Shown: positions 48,927 through 58,388, counted from the stretch's first letter. The stretch: 64,000 bases of DNA from an uncultured Acidovorax sp. (GCA_913774625.1 CAJYHL010000039.1:62001-126000); one strand, 5' to 3'. Made by a program: numbers and translations. The notes: generated by a model from the sequence alone, not told the origin.

Positions 48927-49953
48927 GGCCGCCTCCTTCCAGCCCTTGCGCCTCAATCTGGCGCTGCAGGGCGGCGGCTCCCACGGCGCGCTGACCTGGG
49001 GCGTGCTGGACGCGCTGCTCGAAGACGGCCGCTTCGCCATCGAAGGCCTGAGCGGCACCAGCGCCGGCGCCATGAATGCCGTGGCGCTCGCCCATGGCTT
49101 CGCCCAGGCGGCGCACCAGCATGCGGGCACCGATCCGCGCGAGCTGCACCAGATCGGCTGCGACATGGCCCGCGCCACGCTGGGCCGGCTGTGGGAGGGC
49201 GTGGGCACGCTGGGCAGCCTGATGTGGGGCGTGCCGCTGGCGGGCAACCATCCGCTGATGGGCATGGTCACGCAGTGGCTCTCACCCTACCAGACCAACC
49301 CGCTCGGCATCAACCCGCTGCGGCGGCTGCTGGAGCGCGAGGTGGACTTCGAGGTGCTGAGCGCCTCCCGCACGCCCAAGGTCTTCGTCTGCGCGACCAA
49401 CGTGCGCACCGGCCGGGGCGAGATCTTCTCCGGCAAGCGCCTGAGCGCCGACGCGGTGATGGCCTCGGCCTGCCTGCCGCTGCTCTTCAAGGCGGTGGAG
49501 ATCGACGGCGAGCATTACTGGGACGGCGGCTTTTCCGGGAACCCGGCGCTGCATCCGCTGATCTACAAGACCGAATGCGCCGACGTGTTGCTGGTGCAGA
49601 TCAATCCCATCGAACACCCGACCGTGCCCGACAACGCCTCCGACATCATGGAACGCATGAACGAGGTCACCTTCAACGCCAGCCTGCTGTCCGAGATGCG
49701 CGCCATCGAATTCGTGCGCCGCCTGCTGGCCGAAGGCAAGCTCGACGAGCGCCGCTACCGCAGCGTGCGCATGCACCGCATCGACGGCGGCTCGCTGCTC
49801 GCCGGCTTCGGCGCTTCCAGCAAGTCGCGCGCGGACCTGCCCTTCATCCGCGAACTGTTCGCCCTGGGCCGCGAAGAGGGGCAGCGCTGGATCAAGGCCC
49901 ATGCGGCCGACATCGGCGTGCGTCCCACGGTCAACATCGCGGACAATGCCTGA
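48919..49953 (+). CDS. Patatin-like phospholipase (RssA-like)
   Basis: A 344-aa patatin-fold hydrolase. The oxyanion loop is LALQGGGSHGALTWGVLD, the nucleophile elbow is GLSGTSAGAMNAVAL, and the catalytic Asp lies in HYWDGGFSGNPALH. These define a Ser-Asp dyad lipid acyl hydrolase, probably acting on membrane lipids. It overlaps the DUF4870 gene by 8 bp, so the two are co-expressed. The exact substrate is unknown. Confidence 0.9.
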   Translation: MSEAASFQPLRLNLALQGGGSHGALTWGVLDALLEDGRFAIEGLSGTSAGAMNAVALAHGFAQAAHQHAGTDPRELHQIGCDMARATLGRLWEGVGTLGSLMWGVPLAGNHPLMGMVTQWLSPYQTNPLGINPLRRLLEREVDFEVLSASRTPKVFVCATNVRTGRGEIFSGKRLSADAVMASACLPLLFKAVEIDGEHYWDGGFSGNPALHPLIYKTECADVLLVQINPIEHPTVPDNASDIMERMNEVTFNASLLSEMRAIEFVRRLLAEGKLDERRYRSVRMHRIDGGSLLAGFGASSKSRADLPFIRELFALGREEGQRWIKAHAADIGVRPTVNIADNA

Positions 49954-50004
49954 GGCGGCTTGCCGCCGCCGTCCCGCATCGATCCTCTTCGGCTTTCTCT
50001 TTCC

Positions 50005-50361
50005 ATGCACGACCCCGACTGCCTCTTCTGCAAGATCATTGCCGGCCAGATCCCGTCCCGCAAGGTGTACGAGGACGACGAGATCTACGCCTTCCACGAC
50101 ATCAACCCCTGGGCCCCGGTGCATTTCCTGATGGTGCCCAAGGAGCACGTGCATTCCATGGCCGGCGTGACCGACGCGCATGCGGGCGTGCTGGGCCGCA
50201 TGATGGCGCTGGCGCCCAGACTGGCGCTGGAGCAGGGCTGCAACCCGTATCCCCAGGGCGGCTTCCGCATCGTGGTCAACACCGGCGACGAGGGCGGCCA
50301 GGAGATCCACCACCTGCACATCCACGTCATGGGCGGCCCGCGCCCCTGGCTCAGGGGCTGA
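50005..50361 (+). CDS. HIT-family nucleotide-binding protein (HinT-like)
   Basis: A 118-aa histidine-triad protein. It opens HDPDCLFCKIIAGQIPSRKVYEDD and ends with the triad HHLHIHVMGGPRPWL. Such proteins hydrolyse nucleotide phosphoramidates such as AMP-lysine. ATG 50005 fits the family N-terminus. It usually sits between hisE and tatA in beta-proteobacteria, as here. Confidence 0.93.
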   Translation: MHDPDCLFCKIIAGQIPSRKVYEDDEIYAFHDINPWAPVHFLMVPKEHVHSMAGVTDAHAGVLGRMMALAPRLALEQGCNPYPQGGFRIVVNTGDEGGQEIHHLHIHVMGGPRPWLRG

Positions 50362-50503
50362 CCGCCCTCGCCACCGATCCAAGCATCCGCGCCGCGGGGC
50401 CGCCATCCGGCCGCCCGGCACGCAGCCAGTGGGCTGCAAGGGGTATCGCCGGCCTGACATGTCCCCCGTCTAAAATGGGCCGCAATTCATCAGGAGAATT
50501 TCC

Positions 50504-50761
50504 ATGGGTTCGTTTTCCATCTGGCACTGGCTCATCGTGCTGCTCATCGTGGTCATGGTGTTCGGCACCAAGAAGCTCAAGAACATGGGCTCCGACCTCG
50601 GCAGCGCCGTGAAGGGCTTCAAGGACGGCATGAAGGACGGCGCTTCCGATGCCCCGGCTCCCGCCGCCAGCACCGCCGCCACGCCGCCGACCCAGGTCGG
50701 CACGCACACGGCCGCCGCCGACAAGACCACCATCGACGTCGAAGCCAAGCAAAAGAGCTGA
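50504..50761 (+). CDS. tatA: Sec-independent translocase component TatA
   Basis: TatA (85 aa) forms the protein-conducting part of the twin-arginine pathway, exporting folded proteins. It has one N-terminal helix ([22 protein letters not shown], with the FG pair) followed by an amphipathic helix ([15 protein letters not shown]) and a Pro/Ala tail. A TAAAAT sequence lies at 50471. Possible clients in this window are the AlgJ/AlgX-like protein, the DUF4434 lipoprotein and perhaps the Rieske protein. Confidence 0.95.
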   Translation: MGSFSIWHWLIVLLIVVMVFGTKKLKNMGSDLGSAVKGFKDGMKDGASDAPAPAASTAATPPTQVGTHTAAADKTTIDVEAKQKS

Positions 50762-50812
50762 TGACCGCCCGGCCGCTGCGGCACTGCGCTTCATCCTCAC
50801 TCCGCTTCTTCC

Positions 50813-51283
50813 ATGATTGACATCGGCCTCTCCAAGATGGCGCTGATCGGCGCCGTCGCCCTCATCGTCATAGGTCCCGAAAAGCTGCCCCGCGTGGCGC
50901 GCACCGTGGGCACTCTGCTGGGCAAGGCGCAGCGCTACGTGGCCGACGTCAAGGCCGAGGTCAACCGCTCCATGGAGCTGGACGAGTTGCGCAAGATGAA
51001 GGACACGGTCGAGAGCGCCGCCCGCGACGTCCACCAGTCCGTGCAGACCCATGCCAGCGACTTCCAGAAGGAATGGGAGTCGTCCATCCACGGCACGGGC
51101 GATGCGTCCGCCGCCGGCTCCGACGGCGCCGCCGTGGTGCCGGCCTACAAGCACCCCGGCAAGAACTGGCGCCTCAAGCGCGGCGCCACGCCCCAGTGGT
51201 ACAAGGCACGCGCCGGCGTCCGCACCAAGGCCCAGTCGGGCGCGGCGCGCGTGGCGCGCTTCCGGCCGCAGAAATTCCATTGA
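50813..51283 (+). CDS. tatB: Sec-independent translocase component TatB
   Basis: TatB (156 aa) acts with TatC in recognising twin-arginine signals. Its N-terminal helix is [21 protein letters not shown], followed by [21 protein letters not shown] and a long charged helix ([20 protein letters not shown]). The C-terminal half is basic and variable. It follows tatA by 51 bp and precedes tatC by 78 bp. Confidence 0.95.
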   Translation: MIDIGLSKMALIGAVALIVIGPEKLPRVARTVGTLLGKAQRYVADVKAEVNRSMELDELRKMKDTVESAARDVHQSVQTHASDFQKEWESSIHGTGDASAAGSDGAAVVPAYKHPGKNWRLKRGATPQWYKARAGVRTKAQSGAARVARFRPQKFH

Positions 51284-51361
51284 CGGCCGCTGCGCAGCCG
51301 CCCGCCCGGGCCTGCGCTGCCCTGCGGGCACGCAGCCAGCCAGTCCGCACCTCTCCCCACC

Positions 51362-52147
51362 ATGTCCGACATCCCCAATAAAGAAGACGAGCTCGCGGGC
51401 ACCGAGCAGCCGTTCGTGCAGCACCTCATGGAGCTGCGCGACCGTCTCGTCAAGGCGCTGATCGCCATCGGCGTCATGGCCGGCATCCTGTTCTTCTTCC
51501 CCGGTCCCGGTCCGCTCTACGACCTGCTGGCAGCCCCCCTGGTGGCGCACCTGCCCGCAGGCGCCACGCTGATCGCCACCTCGGTGATCTCGCCCTTCAT
51601 GGTGCCGCTGAAGATCCTGCTCATGGCGGCCTTCATGCTGGCGCTGCCCTTCGTGCTGTGGCAGGTATGGGCCTTCGTGGCGCCGGGCCTGTATTCGCAC
51701 GAAAAGAAGCTGGTGCTGCCCCTGGTCATCTCCAGCACCGTGCTGTTCTTCATCGGCGTGGCCTTCTGCTACTTCTTCGTGTTCGGCCAGGTGTTCAGCT
51801 TCATCCAGAGCTTCGCGCCCAAGAGCATCACCGCCGCGCCCGACATCGAGGCCTACCTGAGCTTCGTCATCACCATGTTCCTGGCTTTCGGACTGGCTTT
51901 CGAGGTGCCCATCGTGGTCGTGCTGCTGGCGCGCATGGGCTTCGTGAGCATCGATAAGCTCAAGAGCTCCCGCGGCTATTTCATCGTGGCGGCCTTCATC
52001 GTGGCCGCGGTGGTCACGCCGCCCGACGTGGTTTCCCAGCTGTCGCTGGCACTGCCGATGTGCCTGCTGTACGAGCTGGGCATCTGGGCCGCGCAGATCT
52101 TCATCCGCCACACGGCCGCGCCGGAAGACACGCAGGAAACGACCTGA
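51362..52147 (+). CDS. tatC: Sec-independent translocase component TatC
   Basis: TatC (261 aa) is the six-helix core of the Tat system and the primary receptor for twin-arginine signals. It shows the conserved FVQHLMELRDRLVKALIAIG N-terminus, FVAPGLYSHEKK, FAFGLAFEVPI-type loops (here FLAFGLAFEVPIVVVLLARMG) and a C-terminal SRGYFIVAAFIVAAVVTPPDVVSQ. A very strong terminator closes the operon. Confidence 0.96.
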   Translation: MSDIPNKEDELAGTEQPFVQHLMELRDRLVKALIAIGVMAGILFFFPGPGPLYDLLAAPLVAHLPAGATLIATSVISPFMVPLKILLMAAFMLALPFVLWQVWAFVAPGLYSHEKKLVLPLVISSTVLFFIGVAFCYFFVFGQVFSFIQSFAPKSITAAPDIEAYLSFVITMFLAFGLAFEVPIVVVLLARMGFVSIDKLKSSRGYFIVAAFIVAAVVTPPDVVSQLSLALPMCLLYELGIWAAQIFIRHTAAPEDTQETT

Positions 52148-52182
52148 GCCGCAGCGTCTGCCAGCGGCGGATGCTTCCATGA

Positions 52183-52226
52183 AAATAGCCCCCAGCCCTT
52201 TCTCTGCAAGGGCTGGGGGCTATTTC
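52183..52226. terminator. Bidirectional intrinsic terminator between tatC and degQ-like genes
   Basis: A perfect 18-bp stem (AAATAGCCCCCAGCCCTT / AAGGGCTGGGGGCTATTT) with a 7-base loop. It has a T-rich end on the plus side and an A-rich base on the other, so it can stop transcription from both convergent genes. Confidence 0.93.
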
Positions 52227-52235
52227 TTTGATAGC
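52219..52235. repeat. GCTAT-N7-ATAGC inverted-repeat element, copy 3
   Basis: GCTAT and ATAGC enclose TTCTTTG. The left arm is shared with the right arm of the tatC terminator, so the two alternative hairpins cannot form together. Confidence 0.55.
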
Positions 52236-52302
52236 GCCTGTACTGTGGGGGCGCTGCATGCGGGCGCGAGTGCCGCGGCAGCGGCCCGTCGGGTGCCTGG
52301 CT

Positions 52303-53451
52303 TCAGCGCTGCCGCTGCTGCGGCCGTGGGCGGGTGCCGGGCACGACCTGGATCTCCTGACGAGCGTCACCGCGCTGCAGCACGAAGGGCGCCGCCGTGC
52401 CGGGGCGCAGGGCGGCGACGGCGGTCAGTAGGGCCGAGACGCTCTGCACCGGCTTGCCGTCCACCTCGATGATCACGTCGCCCGGGCGCACGCCGGCCTG
52501 GGCGGCGGGACCGCCCTGCAGCACGCCGGTGATGATGACGCCCTCGCTCGCCTTCACGCCGAAGGTGGCGGCCAGCTCGGGCGAGAGCTCGCTGGGCTCC
52601 ACGCCGATCCAGCCGCGCGTGACCTGGCCGTCCTTGACGATGCCGTCGAGCACGATCTTGGCGGTGGAGACGGGAATGGCGAAGCCGATGCCCATGCTGC
52701 CGCCCGAGCGCGAGTAGATGGCCGTGTTGATGCCCATCAGGTTGCCGTTCACGTCCACCAGGGCGCCGCCCGAGTTGCCGGGATTGATGGCGGCATCGGT
52801 CTGGATGAAATTCTCGAAGATGTTGATGCCCAGCTGGTTGCGGCCCAGGGCAGAGACGATGCCGCTGGTCACGGTCTGGCCCACGCCGAAGGGGTTGCCG
52901 ATGGCCAGCACCTGGTCGCCCACGGCCAGCTGGTCCGACTGGCCCAGCACGATGACGGGCAGCTTGTCCAGGTCGATCTTCAGCACGGCCAGGTCGGTGT
53001 CGGGGTCGGTGCCGATCACGCGGGCGCGGGCGCGGCGGTTGTCGGTCAGCGTGACCTCGATCTCGTCGGCGCCCTCGACCACGTGGTTGTTGGTCAGGAT
53101 GTAGCCGTCGGTGCTGATGATGACGCCGCTGCCCAGGCCGGTCTGCGCCTGCTGCGCGCCCTGGTCGCCGAAGAAGAACTGGAACCAGGGGTCGTTGCTG
53201 CGCGGGTTGCGCACGGCCTTGCTGGTGTTGATGCTGACCACGGCGGGCGCGGCCTTGCGGGCGGCGGCGCGGAAGCTGCCGCCTGCAGCGGCCGGCGCGG
53301 CCGGCGTGGCGGGTGCCTCGACCAGCGACACCCCGGCGCTGCTGCGCGTGGCGCCGCCGCGGACCCAGCCGGGCTGCAGGGTGGAGACGACGAAATAGGC
53401 CGCGACGAGAACCGTCACGGTCTGGGAGAACAGCAGCCAGATACGCTTCAT
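52303..53451 (-). CDS. Trypsin-like periplasmic serine protease with one PDZ domain (DegQ/DegS-like)
   Basis: A 382-aa S1C protease. An N-terminal helix (IWLLFSQTVTVLVAAYFVVSTL) is probably an uncleaved anchor. The catalytic triad is His in TNNHVVEGADE, Asp in DPDTDLAVLKI and Ser in NPGNSGGALVDVNG. A single PDZ domain follows (about 285-365: VIITGVLQGGPAAQAGVRPGDVI in parts). One PDZ plus a membrane anchor is more like DegS than DegQ or DegP. The start at 53451 (MKRIWLLF) is chosen from the anchor; longer in-frame starts upstream are unconserved. Confidence 0.9.
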   Translation of the reverse strand: MKRIWLLFSQTVTVLVAAYFVVSTLQPGWVRGGATRSSAGVSLVEAPATPAAPAAAGGSFRAAARKAAPAVVSINTSKAVRNPRSNDPWFQFFFGDQGAQQAQTGLGSGVIISTDGYILTNNHVVEGADEIEVTLTDNRRARARVIGTDPDTDLAVLKIDLDKLPVIVLGQSDQLAVGDQVLAIGNPFGVGQTVTSGIVSALGRNQLGINIFENFIQTDAAINPGNSGGALVDVNGNLMGINTAIYSRSGGSMGIGFAIPVSTAKIVLDGIVKDGQVTRGWIGVEPSELSPELAATFGVKASEGVIITGVLQGGPAAQAGVRPGDVIIEVDGKPVQSVSALLTAVAALRPGTAAPFVLQRGDARQEIQVVPGTRPRPQQRQR

Positions 53452-53827
53452 GGTGGTGGAGCAGGAAGAAACGGTGGGAACGATGCGACGGACGGCAGGG
53501 GATGCAAGGCGCATGGCCGGGCCACGGCGCCTTGCGGCTGCCGCCATTGTCGCCGCGGCGCCTGCAAGGGAGTGCCGGAGGGGGCTGCGGCGAGCGCGCG
53601 GCAAGGACACTAGGGTAAGCCTCTAGAATGTTGCCCACTGTAACGGCTCCTTATTTTTCGTTCGACATCAGCCTCCCGGCTATCCGCCCGGAGCGCGCCT
53701 GCCAAGCAACCCCACCCGGAAAGCCTGCCGAACGACGGCCCCGCACCCCTTTCGTGGTGCTGGGCTGGCGCCGTCCCTGGTTCGCGGCAGCCCGGTGTCT
53801 GCCCGCTTTTACGGAACGCTTTTCTCC
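53452..53827. promoter_or_regulatory. Divergent control region between protease and MFS transporter
   Basis: A 376-bp gap. No convincing gene was found. CTCTAGAATG places a possible plus-strand -10 (TAGAAT, 53624-53629), about 200 bp ahead of the transporter; a T-rich run at 53650-53660 follows. The long leader (about 190 nt) has no structure I can name. Confidence 0.4.
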
Positions 53828-55147
53828 ATGACTTCTCGATCCCCGGCGCCGTCCCTGGCGGACGCCGCTCCCGCCCGTCCGCTGACCCGCAAGGACTACC
53901 AGACCCTGGGCCTTTCGGCCCTGGGCGGCACGCTGGAGTTCTACGACTTCGTCATCTACGTCTTCTTCGCCGCCGTGCTGAGCGGGCTGTTCTTCCCTGC
54001 GGACATGCCCGACTGGCTGCGCCAGCTGCAGACCTTCGGCATCTTCGCCGCCGGCTATCTGGCGCGCCCGCTGGGCGGCATCGTGATCGCGCACTTCGGC
54101 GACAAGCTGGGCCGCAAGCGCATGTTCACGCTCTCCATCTTTCTGATGGCTGTGCCCACGCTGGTCATCGGCCTCTTGCCCACCTACGCCAGCATCGGCG
54201 TGGCGGCGCCGCTGCTGCTCTTGGCCATGCGCGTGCTGCAGGGTGCGGCCATCGGCGGCGAAATGCCCGGCGCCTGGGTGTTCGTGGCCGAGCATGTGCC
54301 CAGGAGCCGCTACGGCCTGGGCGTGGGCACGCTCACGGCCGGCATCACGGGCGGCATCCTGCTGGGCTCGCTGGTGGCTATCGGCATCAACCGCAGCTAT
54401 GCGCCGGCCGAGGTGCGCGAATTCGCCTGGCGCATCCCGTTCATCCTGGGCGGCGTGTTCGGCCTGGTGTCGGTCTATCTGCGCCGCTTCCTGCACGAGA
54501 CCCCGGTGTTCCAGGAACTGGCCGCCCGCCGCGCCGTCGCGCGGGAGCTGCCCGTCAAGACCGTGCTGCGCGACCACAAGGGCGCCATGCTGCTGGTGGC
54601 GCTGATGACCTGGGTGCTGTCCACCGCCGTGGTCGTGGTGGTGCTGATCACGCCGACCTACCTGCAGAAGGTGTTCCAGATCCCGGCCACGCTGGCGCTG
54701 GAGGCCAATGCCGTGGCCACGCTCACGCTCACCATCGGCTGCATCGTCGTCGGCTGGGCCACGGACCGCTTCGGCACGCGTCCGGTCATGCTGGTGGGCT
54801 GGGGCGGTCTGGCGCTCACCAGCTACTGGTTCTATACCAACCTGCCGGGCACGCCGGCTTCGCTGGTCTTCAACTACGGCCTGATCGGCTTCTTCGTGGG
54901 CTCCATCTCGCTGCTGCCCATCGTGGGCGTGCGCGCCTTCCCGCCCGAAGTGCGCTTCACCGGCCTGTCCTTCTCCTACAACATGGCCTATGCCGTGTTC
55001 GGCGGCATCACGCCCATCCTGATCACGCTGTGGCAGCAGCACGACGTGCTGGCCAATGCCCATTACGTGGCCGCCATGGGAGTGCTGGGCTTCGTGCTGG
55101 GCTTCGTGCCGCTGGCCTCGCGCGGCTGGCAGCCTGCGAAGGCCTGA
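53828..55147 (+). CDS. MFS transporter, metabolite:H+ symporter type
   Basis: A 439-aa major facilitator with 12 helices, of the MHS group that includes ProP, KgtP and citrate transporters. Signatures are GGTLEFYDFVIYVFFAAVLS, GDKLGRKRMFTLSIFLMA with the A-loop motif, and RVLQGAAIGGEMPGAWVFVAEH. The start at 53828 (MTSRSPAPSLAD) avoids 11 upstream residues. The substrate is not decidable; organic acids or osmolytes are typical. It stands alone between the protease and the NIF3-like gene. Confidence 0.88.
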   Translation: MTSRSPAPSLADAAPARPLTRKDYQTLGLSALGGTLEFYDFVIYVFFAAVLSGLFFPADMPDWLRQLQTFGIFAAGYLARPLGGIVIAHFGDKLGRKRMFTLSIFLMAVPTLVIGLLPTYASIGVAAPLLLLAMRVLQGAAIGGEMPGAWVFVAEHVPRSRYGLGVGTLTAGITGGILLGSLVAIGINRSYAPAEVREFAWRIPFILGGVFGLVSVYLRRFLHETPVFQELAARRAVARELPVKTVLRDHKGAMLLVALMTWVLSTAVVVVVLITPTYLQKVFQIPATLALEANAVATLTLTIGCIVVGWATDRFGTRPVMLVGWGGLALTSYWFYTNLPGTPASLVFNYGLIGFFVGSISLLPIVGVRAFPPEVRFTGLSFSYNMAYAVFGGITPILITLWQQHDVLANAHYVAAMGVLGFVLGFVPLASRGWQPAKA

Positions 55148-55198
55148 GCCCCCGCGCGAACGTCTGAGGAGGCGCCTGGGCCTGCCACAATTCCGGCC

Positions 55199-55999
55199 AT
55201 GACCCAGCAGCCCGCCTTTTCCCCCTCTCCGCCGACCGACGCCCGCCCCGGGGTCGCCCGGCAGGATCTGCAGCGCGCCTTCGACGCGCTGCTGCAGCCC
55301 GAGCGCTTCAAGGACTACGGCCCCAACGGCCTGCAGGTCGAGGGCCGGGCGCAGATCCGGCGCCTGGTCAGCGGCGTCACCGCCAGCCGCGCGCTGATCG
55401 ACGCGGCCATCGAGCAGCAGGCGGACGCCGTCTTCGTCCACCACGGCCTGTTCTGGCGCGGCCAGGACGGCCGCGTCACCGGCTGGATGAAGCAGCGTCT
55501 GCAGCGCCTGCTGGCCCACGACATCAATCTCTTCGCCTACCACCTGCCGCTGGATGCGCATGCCGAGCTGGGCAACAACGCGCAGCTGGGCCAGGTGCTG
55601 GGCTTCTCGTCCGACGCCCGCTTCGGCGAGCAGGAGCTGGGCCTGGCCGGCACCGCCCGTTTCGCCGACGCGCAGGCCCTGGCGCGGCATGTGGAGGCCG
55701 TGCTGGGCCGTCCGGCCACGCTGGTGCAGCCCGAGCCGCCGCGCCCGATCACGCGGGTGGCCTGGTGCACCGGCGGGGCGCAGAGCTATTTCGAGGCCGC
55801 CATCGCCACCGGCGCCGACGCCTTCATCACCGGCGAGATCTCCGAGCCGCAGGCGCACATCGCGCGCGAGACGGGCGTGGCCTTCATCGCGGCCGGCCAC
55901 CATGCCACCGAGCGCTACGGCGCGCCGGCCGTGGCTGCGCGGGTCGCAGCCCAGTTCGGCCTGGAGCATGTGTTCATCGACATCGACAACCCCGCCTGA
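55199..55999 (+). CDS. NIF3-like dinuclear metal-centre protein
   Basis: A 266-aa member of the NIF3/YbgI family (GTP cyclohydrolase I type 2-like fold). The metal-binding histidines and acids are in DAVFVHHGLFWRG, FAYHLPLDAH, ADAFITGEISEP and AAGHHATERYG. The fold is well conserved but its reaction is unclear. An ACAAT hexamer sits 7 bp ahead of the ATG. pdxA follows after 84 bp. Confidence 0.92.
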   Translation: MTQQPAFSPSPPTDARPGVARQDLQRAFDALLQPERFKDYGPNGLQVEGRAQIRRLVSGVTASRALIDAAIEQQADAVFVHHGLFWRGQDGRVTGWMKQRLQRLLAHDINLFAYHLPLDAHAELGNNAQLGQVLGFSSDARFGEQELGLAGTARFADAQALARHVEAVLGRPATLVQPEPPRPITRVAWCTGGAQSYFEAAIATGADAFITGEISEPQAHIARETGVAFIAAGHHATERYGAPAVAARVAAQFGLEHVFIDIDNPA

Positions 56000-56083
56000 C
56001 CGGTTTTGCCATCGAATCTGTCACTGCCTGCGCCCCCCGCGCGCGTTGCAGGCCGTTCTCGATGATTGCCTTTTGAGGACCGC

Positions 56084-57148
56084 ATGAGTTCAAGCCCCCT
56101 GGCCGGCCCCCAGGCCATCGCCATCACCCAGGGCGATGCCGCCGGCATCGGCCCCGAAATCATCGCCCGGGCCTTCCGCGATGCGCCCGACCTGCTGCGC
56201 GGCTGCTTCGTGGTGGGCGACGTCGCGGTGCAGCGGCGCGCGGGCGGCTGCGTCCTGCGCGGCGGCGAAACCTCGTTGCCCGTGGCCCGCATCGACGCCA
56301 TCGGCCAGGTGCCGGCGGTGCCGCCGCGCTGCGTGCCGGTGCTGCAGCTGCCGGGTTTGCCGCCCGAGCCGCCGGACTTCGGCCGGATCAGCGCCGCAGC
56401 CGGGCGCGCCGCGGCCGACTGCGTGGCCTGGGCCGCGCGCGCCGCGCTGGCGGGCGAAGTGGCGGCGCTGGTCACGGCGCCGCTGCACAAGGAGGCCTTG
56501 TCCGCCGCCGGCATCGCCTTTCCGGGCCACACCGAGCTGCTGCAGGCCGAGGCTGCGCGCCATGCCGGCGTGCCCCTGTCCGAGATGCCGGTGCGCATGA
56601 TGCTGGCGAGCGACGAACTGCGCACCGTGCTGGTCAGCATCCACGTAGCGCTGCGCGACGCGCTCGATGCCGTCACGCCCGGCAATGTGCTGGGCGCTTT
56701 GCGCATCACCCATGCCGCGCTCTCGCGCAGCCTGGGCCGCGCGCCGCGCATCGGCGTGGCGGGGCTCAATCCCCATGCGGGGGAGGGCGGCCTTTTCGGC
56801 CGCGAGGAGATCGAGACCATCGCCCCGGCCATCCGCACGGCGCAGGCCGAAGGCATCGACGCGCGCGGCCCCTTCGCGCCCGACACCGTCTTCATGCGCG
56901 CGCGCAGCACGCCGCAGCGCCCGGGCGAATTCGACGTGGTGCTGGCCATGTACCACGACCAGGGGCTGATCCCCGTGAAGTACCTGGGCGTGGACAAGGG
57001 CGTCAACGTGACCCTGGGCCTGCCCCTGGTGCGCACCAGTCCCGACCACGGCACGGCCTTCGACATCGCGGGGCAGGGCGTGGCCGATGCGTCCAGCCTG
57101 ATCGAGGCGGTGCGCATGGCGCGGCAGCTGTCCTCGCTGCCGGGTTGA
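56084..57148 (+). CDS. pdxA: 4-hydroxythreonine-4-phosphate dehydrogenase
   Basis: PdxA (354 aa) oxidises 4-phosphohydroxy-L-threonine in the pyridoxal-phosphate pathway. It opens with IAITQGDAAGIGPEIIARAF; metal-binding histidines are in FPGHTELLQAEAARH and in VLAMYHDQGLIPVKYLG. A C-terminal TSPDHGTAFDIAGQGVADASS is family-typical. ATG 56084 has TGAGGA upstream, so it is preferred to a TTG at 56066. A terminator follows. Confidence 0.96.
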   Translation: MSSSPLAGPQAIAITQGDAAGIGPEIIARAFRDAPDLLRGCFVVGDVAVQRRAGGCVLRGGETSLPVARIDAIGQVPAVPPRCVPVLQLPGLPPEPPDFGRISAAAGRAAADCVAWAARAALAGEVAALVTAPLHKEALSAAGIAFPGHTELLQAEAARHAGVPLSEMPVRMMLASDELRTVLVSIHVALRDALDAVTPGNVLGALRITHAALSRSLGRAPRIGVAGLNPHAGEGGLFGREEIETIAPAIRTAQAEGIDARGPFAPDTVFMRARSTPQRPGEFDVVLAMYHDQGLIPVKYLGVDKGVNVTLGLPLVRTSPDHGTAFDIAGQGVADASSLIEAVRMARQLSSLPG

Positions 57149-57166
57149 GTCTCTGACGCCCAGCGA

Positions 57167-57194
57167 AACGGCCCGCATGTCGCGGGCCGTTTTC
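57167..57194 (+). terminator. Intrinsic terminator after pdxA
   Basis: A 10-bp stem AACGGCCCGC / GCGGGCCGTT with loop ATGTC and a TTTCC tail. It lies between the convergent pdxA and mscL genes, 18 bp after the pdxA stop. Confidence 0.85.
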
Positions 57195-57214
57195 CTTGGT
57201 GGTGCGCGTGGCGT

Positions 57215-57652
57215 TCAGCGCGGACGGTTCAGGCTGTCGCGGATCTCGCGCAGCAGCACGATGTCCTCGGGCGGCGCGGCCGGGGCCGCCGGTGCGGGCG
57301 CCGGCGCCTGACGCTTGAGGCGGTTGATCTGCTTGACCATCATGAAAATGATGAAGGCCAGAATCAGGAAGTTCACCGCCACGGTAATGAAATTGCCGTA
57401 GGCCAGCACGGGCACGCCGGCCTTTTTCAGCGCGTCCAGCGTGTTCGCTGTGCCGGGTGGAACGCTGCCGAGCACGACGAACAGATTCGAGAAATCGAGC
57501 CGTCCGAATACCAGTCCCACCACCGGCATGATGAGGTCGTTCACGACCGAATCCACGATCTTGCCGAAAGCGCCGCCGATGATCACGCCCACGGCGAGGT
57601 CTATCACATTGCCCTTGACGGCGAACTCTTTGAACTCCTGCGCAATGCCCAT
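57215..57652 (-). CDS. mscL: Large-conductance mechanosensitive channel
   Basis: MscL (145 aa) is the inner-membrane emergency valve opened by membrane tension. The sequence begins [35 protein letters not shown] (partly: [17 protein letters not shown]) and has a second helix [24 protein letters not shown] Pro/Ala-rich linker and a C-terminal helix ([14 protein letters not shown]) follow. The start at 57652 has GGAG seven bases upstream and is divergent from petA. Confidence 0.97.
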   Translation of the reverse strand: MGIAQEFKEFAVKGNVIDLAVGVIIGGAFGKIVDSVVNDLIMPVVGLVFGRLDFSNLFVVLGSVPPGTANTLDALKKAGVPVLAYGNFITVAVNFLILAFIIFMMVKQINRLKRQAPAPAPAAPAAPPEDIVLLREIRDSLNRPR

Positions 57653-57741
57653 TTCTCCACTCCTTTGATATAGATGAAAACACTGAAGTATCGGCTGCCC
57701 TAACGGGGTGTCCCCCAATGGAATCACCATATTCGCTCCGC

Positions 57742-57747
57742 TAGAAT
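57742..57747 (+). promoter_or_regulatory. Possible -10 box of petABC
   Basis: TAGAAT within GCTAGAATTTTC lies 41 bp ahead of petA, in the AT-richer mscL-petA intergenic region. No good -35 is obvious. Confidence 0.4.
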
Positions 57748-57788
57748 TTTCGAGGTTAGCCCCAAAGGCGAAGTAGATCGAGGACCCC

Positions 57789-58388
57789 ATGAGTGAAACT
57801 CCAATCGACTCCAGCAAACGGACGTGGCTGATCGCGTCCGGCTGCGCTGGCGCGGTGGGCGGCGTGGCGACGGCCGTTCCGTTCGTGAGCACCTTCGAGC
57901 CTTCGGAGCGTGCCAAGGCCGCAGGGGCTCCTGTCGAGGTGGACATCTCCGCTCTGAAGCCGGGCGAGAAGATCACGGTCGAATGGCGGGGCAAGCCGGT
58001 GTGGATCGTGCGCCGCACGCCCGAGCAGCTGGCCGCGCTGCCATCGCTCGATCCGCAGCTCGCCGACCCGAAGTCCGAACGCAAGCCCAACGAGCTCACG
58101 CCGCCCTACGCGCGCAACGAGGCCCGGTCCATCAAGCCCGAGGTGCTGGTCGCGGTGGGCATCTGCTCGCACCTGGGCTGCTCTCCCTCCGACAAGTTCA
58201 CGCCCGGTGCGCAGCCTTCGCTGCCCGACGACTGGAAGGGTGGCTTCCTCTGCCCCTGCCACGGCTCCACGTTCGACATGGCCGGCCGCGTCTTCAAGAA
58301 CAAGCCCGCGCCGGACAACCTGGAAGTTCCTCCCCACATGTACCTGTCGGAGACCAAGCTCCTGATCGGTGAAGACAAGAAGGCCTAG
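57789..58388 (+). CDS. petA: Ubiquinol-cytochrome c reductase, Rieske iron-sulfur subunit
   Basis: The Rieske protein (199 aa) takes an electron from ubiquinol via a 2Fe-2S cluster. Both cluster motifs are present: CSHLGCSPS and [15 protein letters not shown]. The N-terminal anchor ([26 protein letters not shown]) resembles a twin-arginine signal but has Lys-Arg rather than Arg-Arg, which is worth noting because Rieske proteins are often Tat substrates. petB begins 10 bp later. Confidence 0.96.
   Translation: MSETPIDSSKRTWLIASGCAGAVGGVATAVPFVSTFEPSERAKAAGAPVEVDISALKPGEKITVEWRGKPVWIVRRTPEQLAALPSLDPQLADPKSERKPNELTPPYARNEARSIKPEVLVAVGICSHLGCSPSDKFTPGAQPSLPDDWKGGFLCPCHGSTFDMAGRVFKNKPAPDNLEVPPHMYLSETKLLIGEDKKA

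Noticed and set aside
53628-53831. Short frame of 67 codons in the protease-MFS gap
   Set aside because: No family resemblance, no Shine-Dalgarno, and it runs into the transporter start.
53651-55969. Open frame of about 772 codons on the minus strand
   Set aside because: Antisense to the MFS and NIF3-like genes with compositionally biased translation and no recognisable domain.
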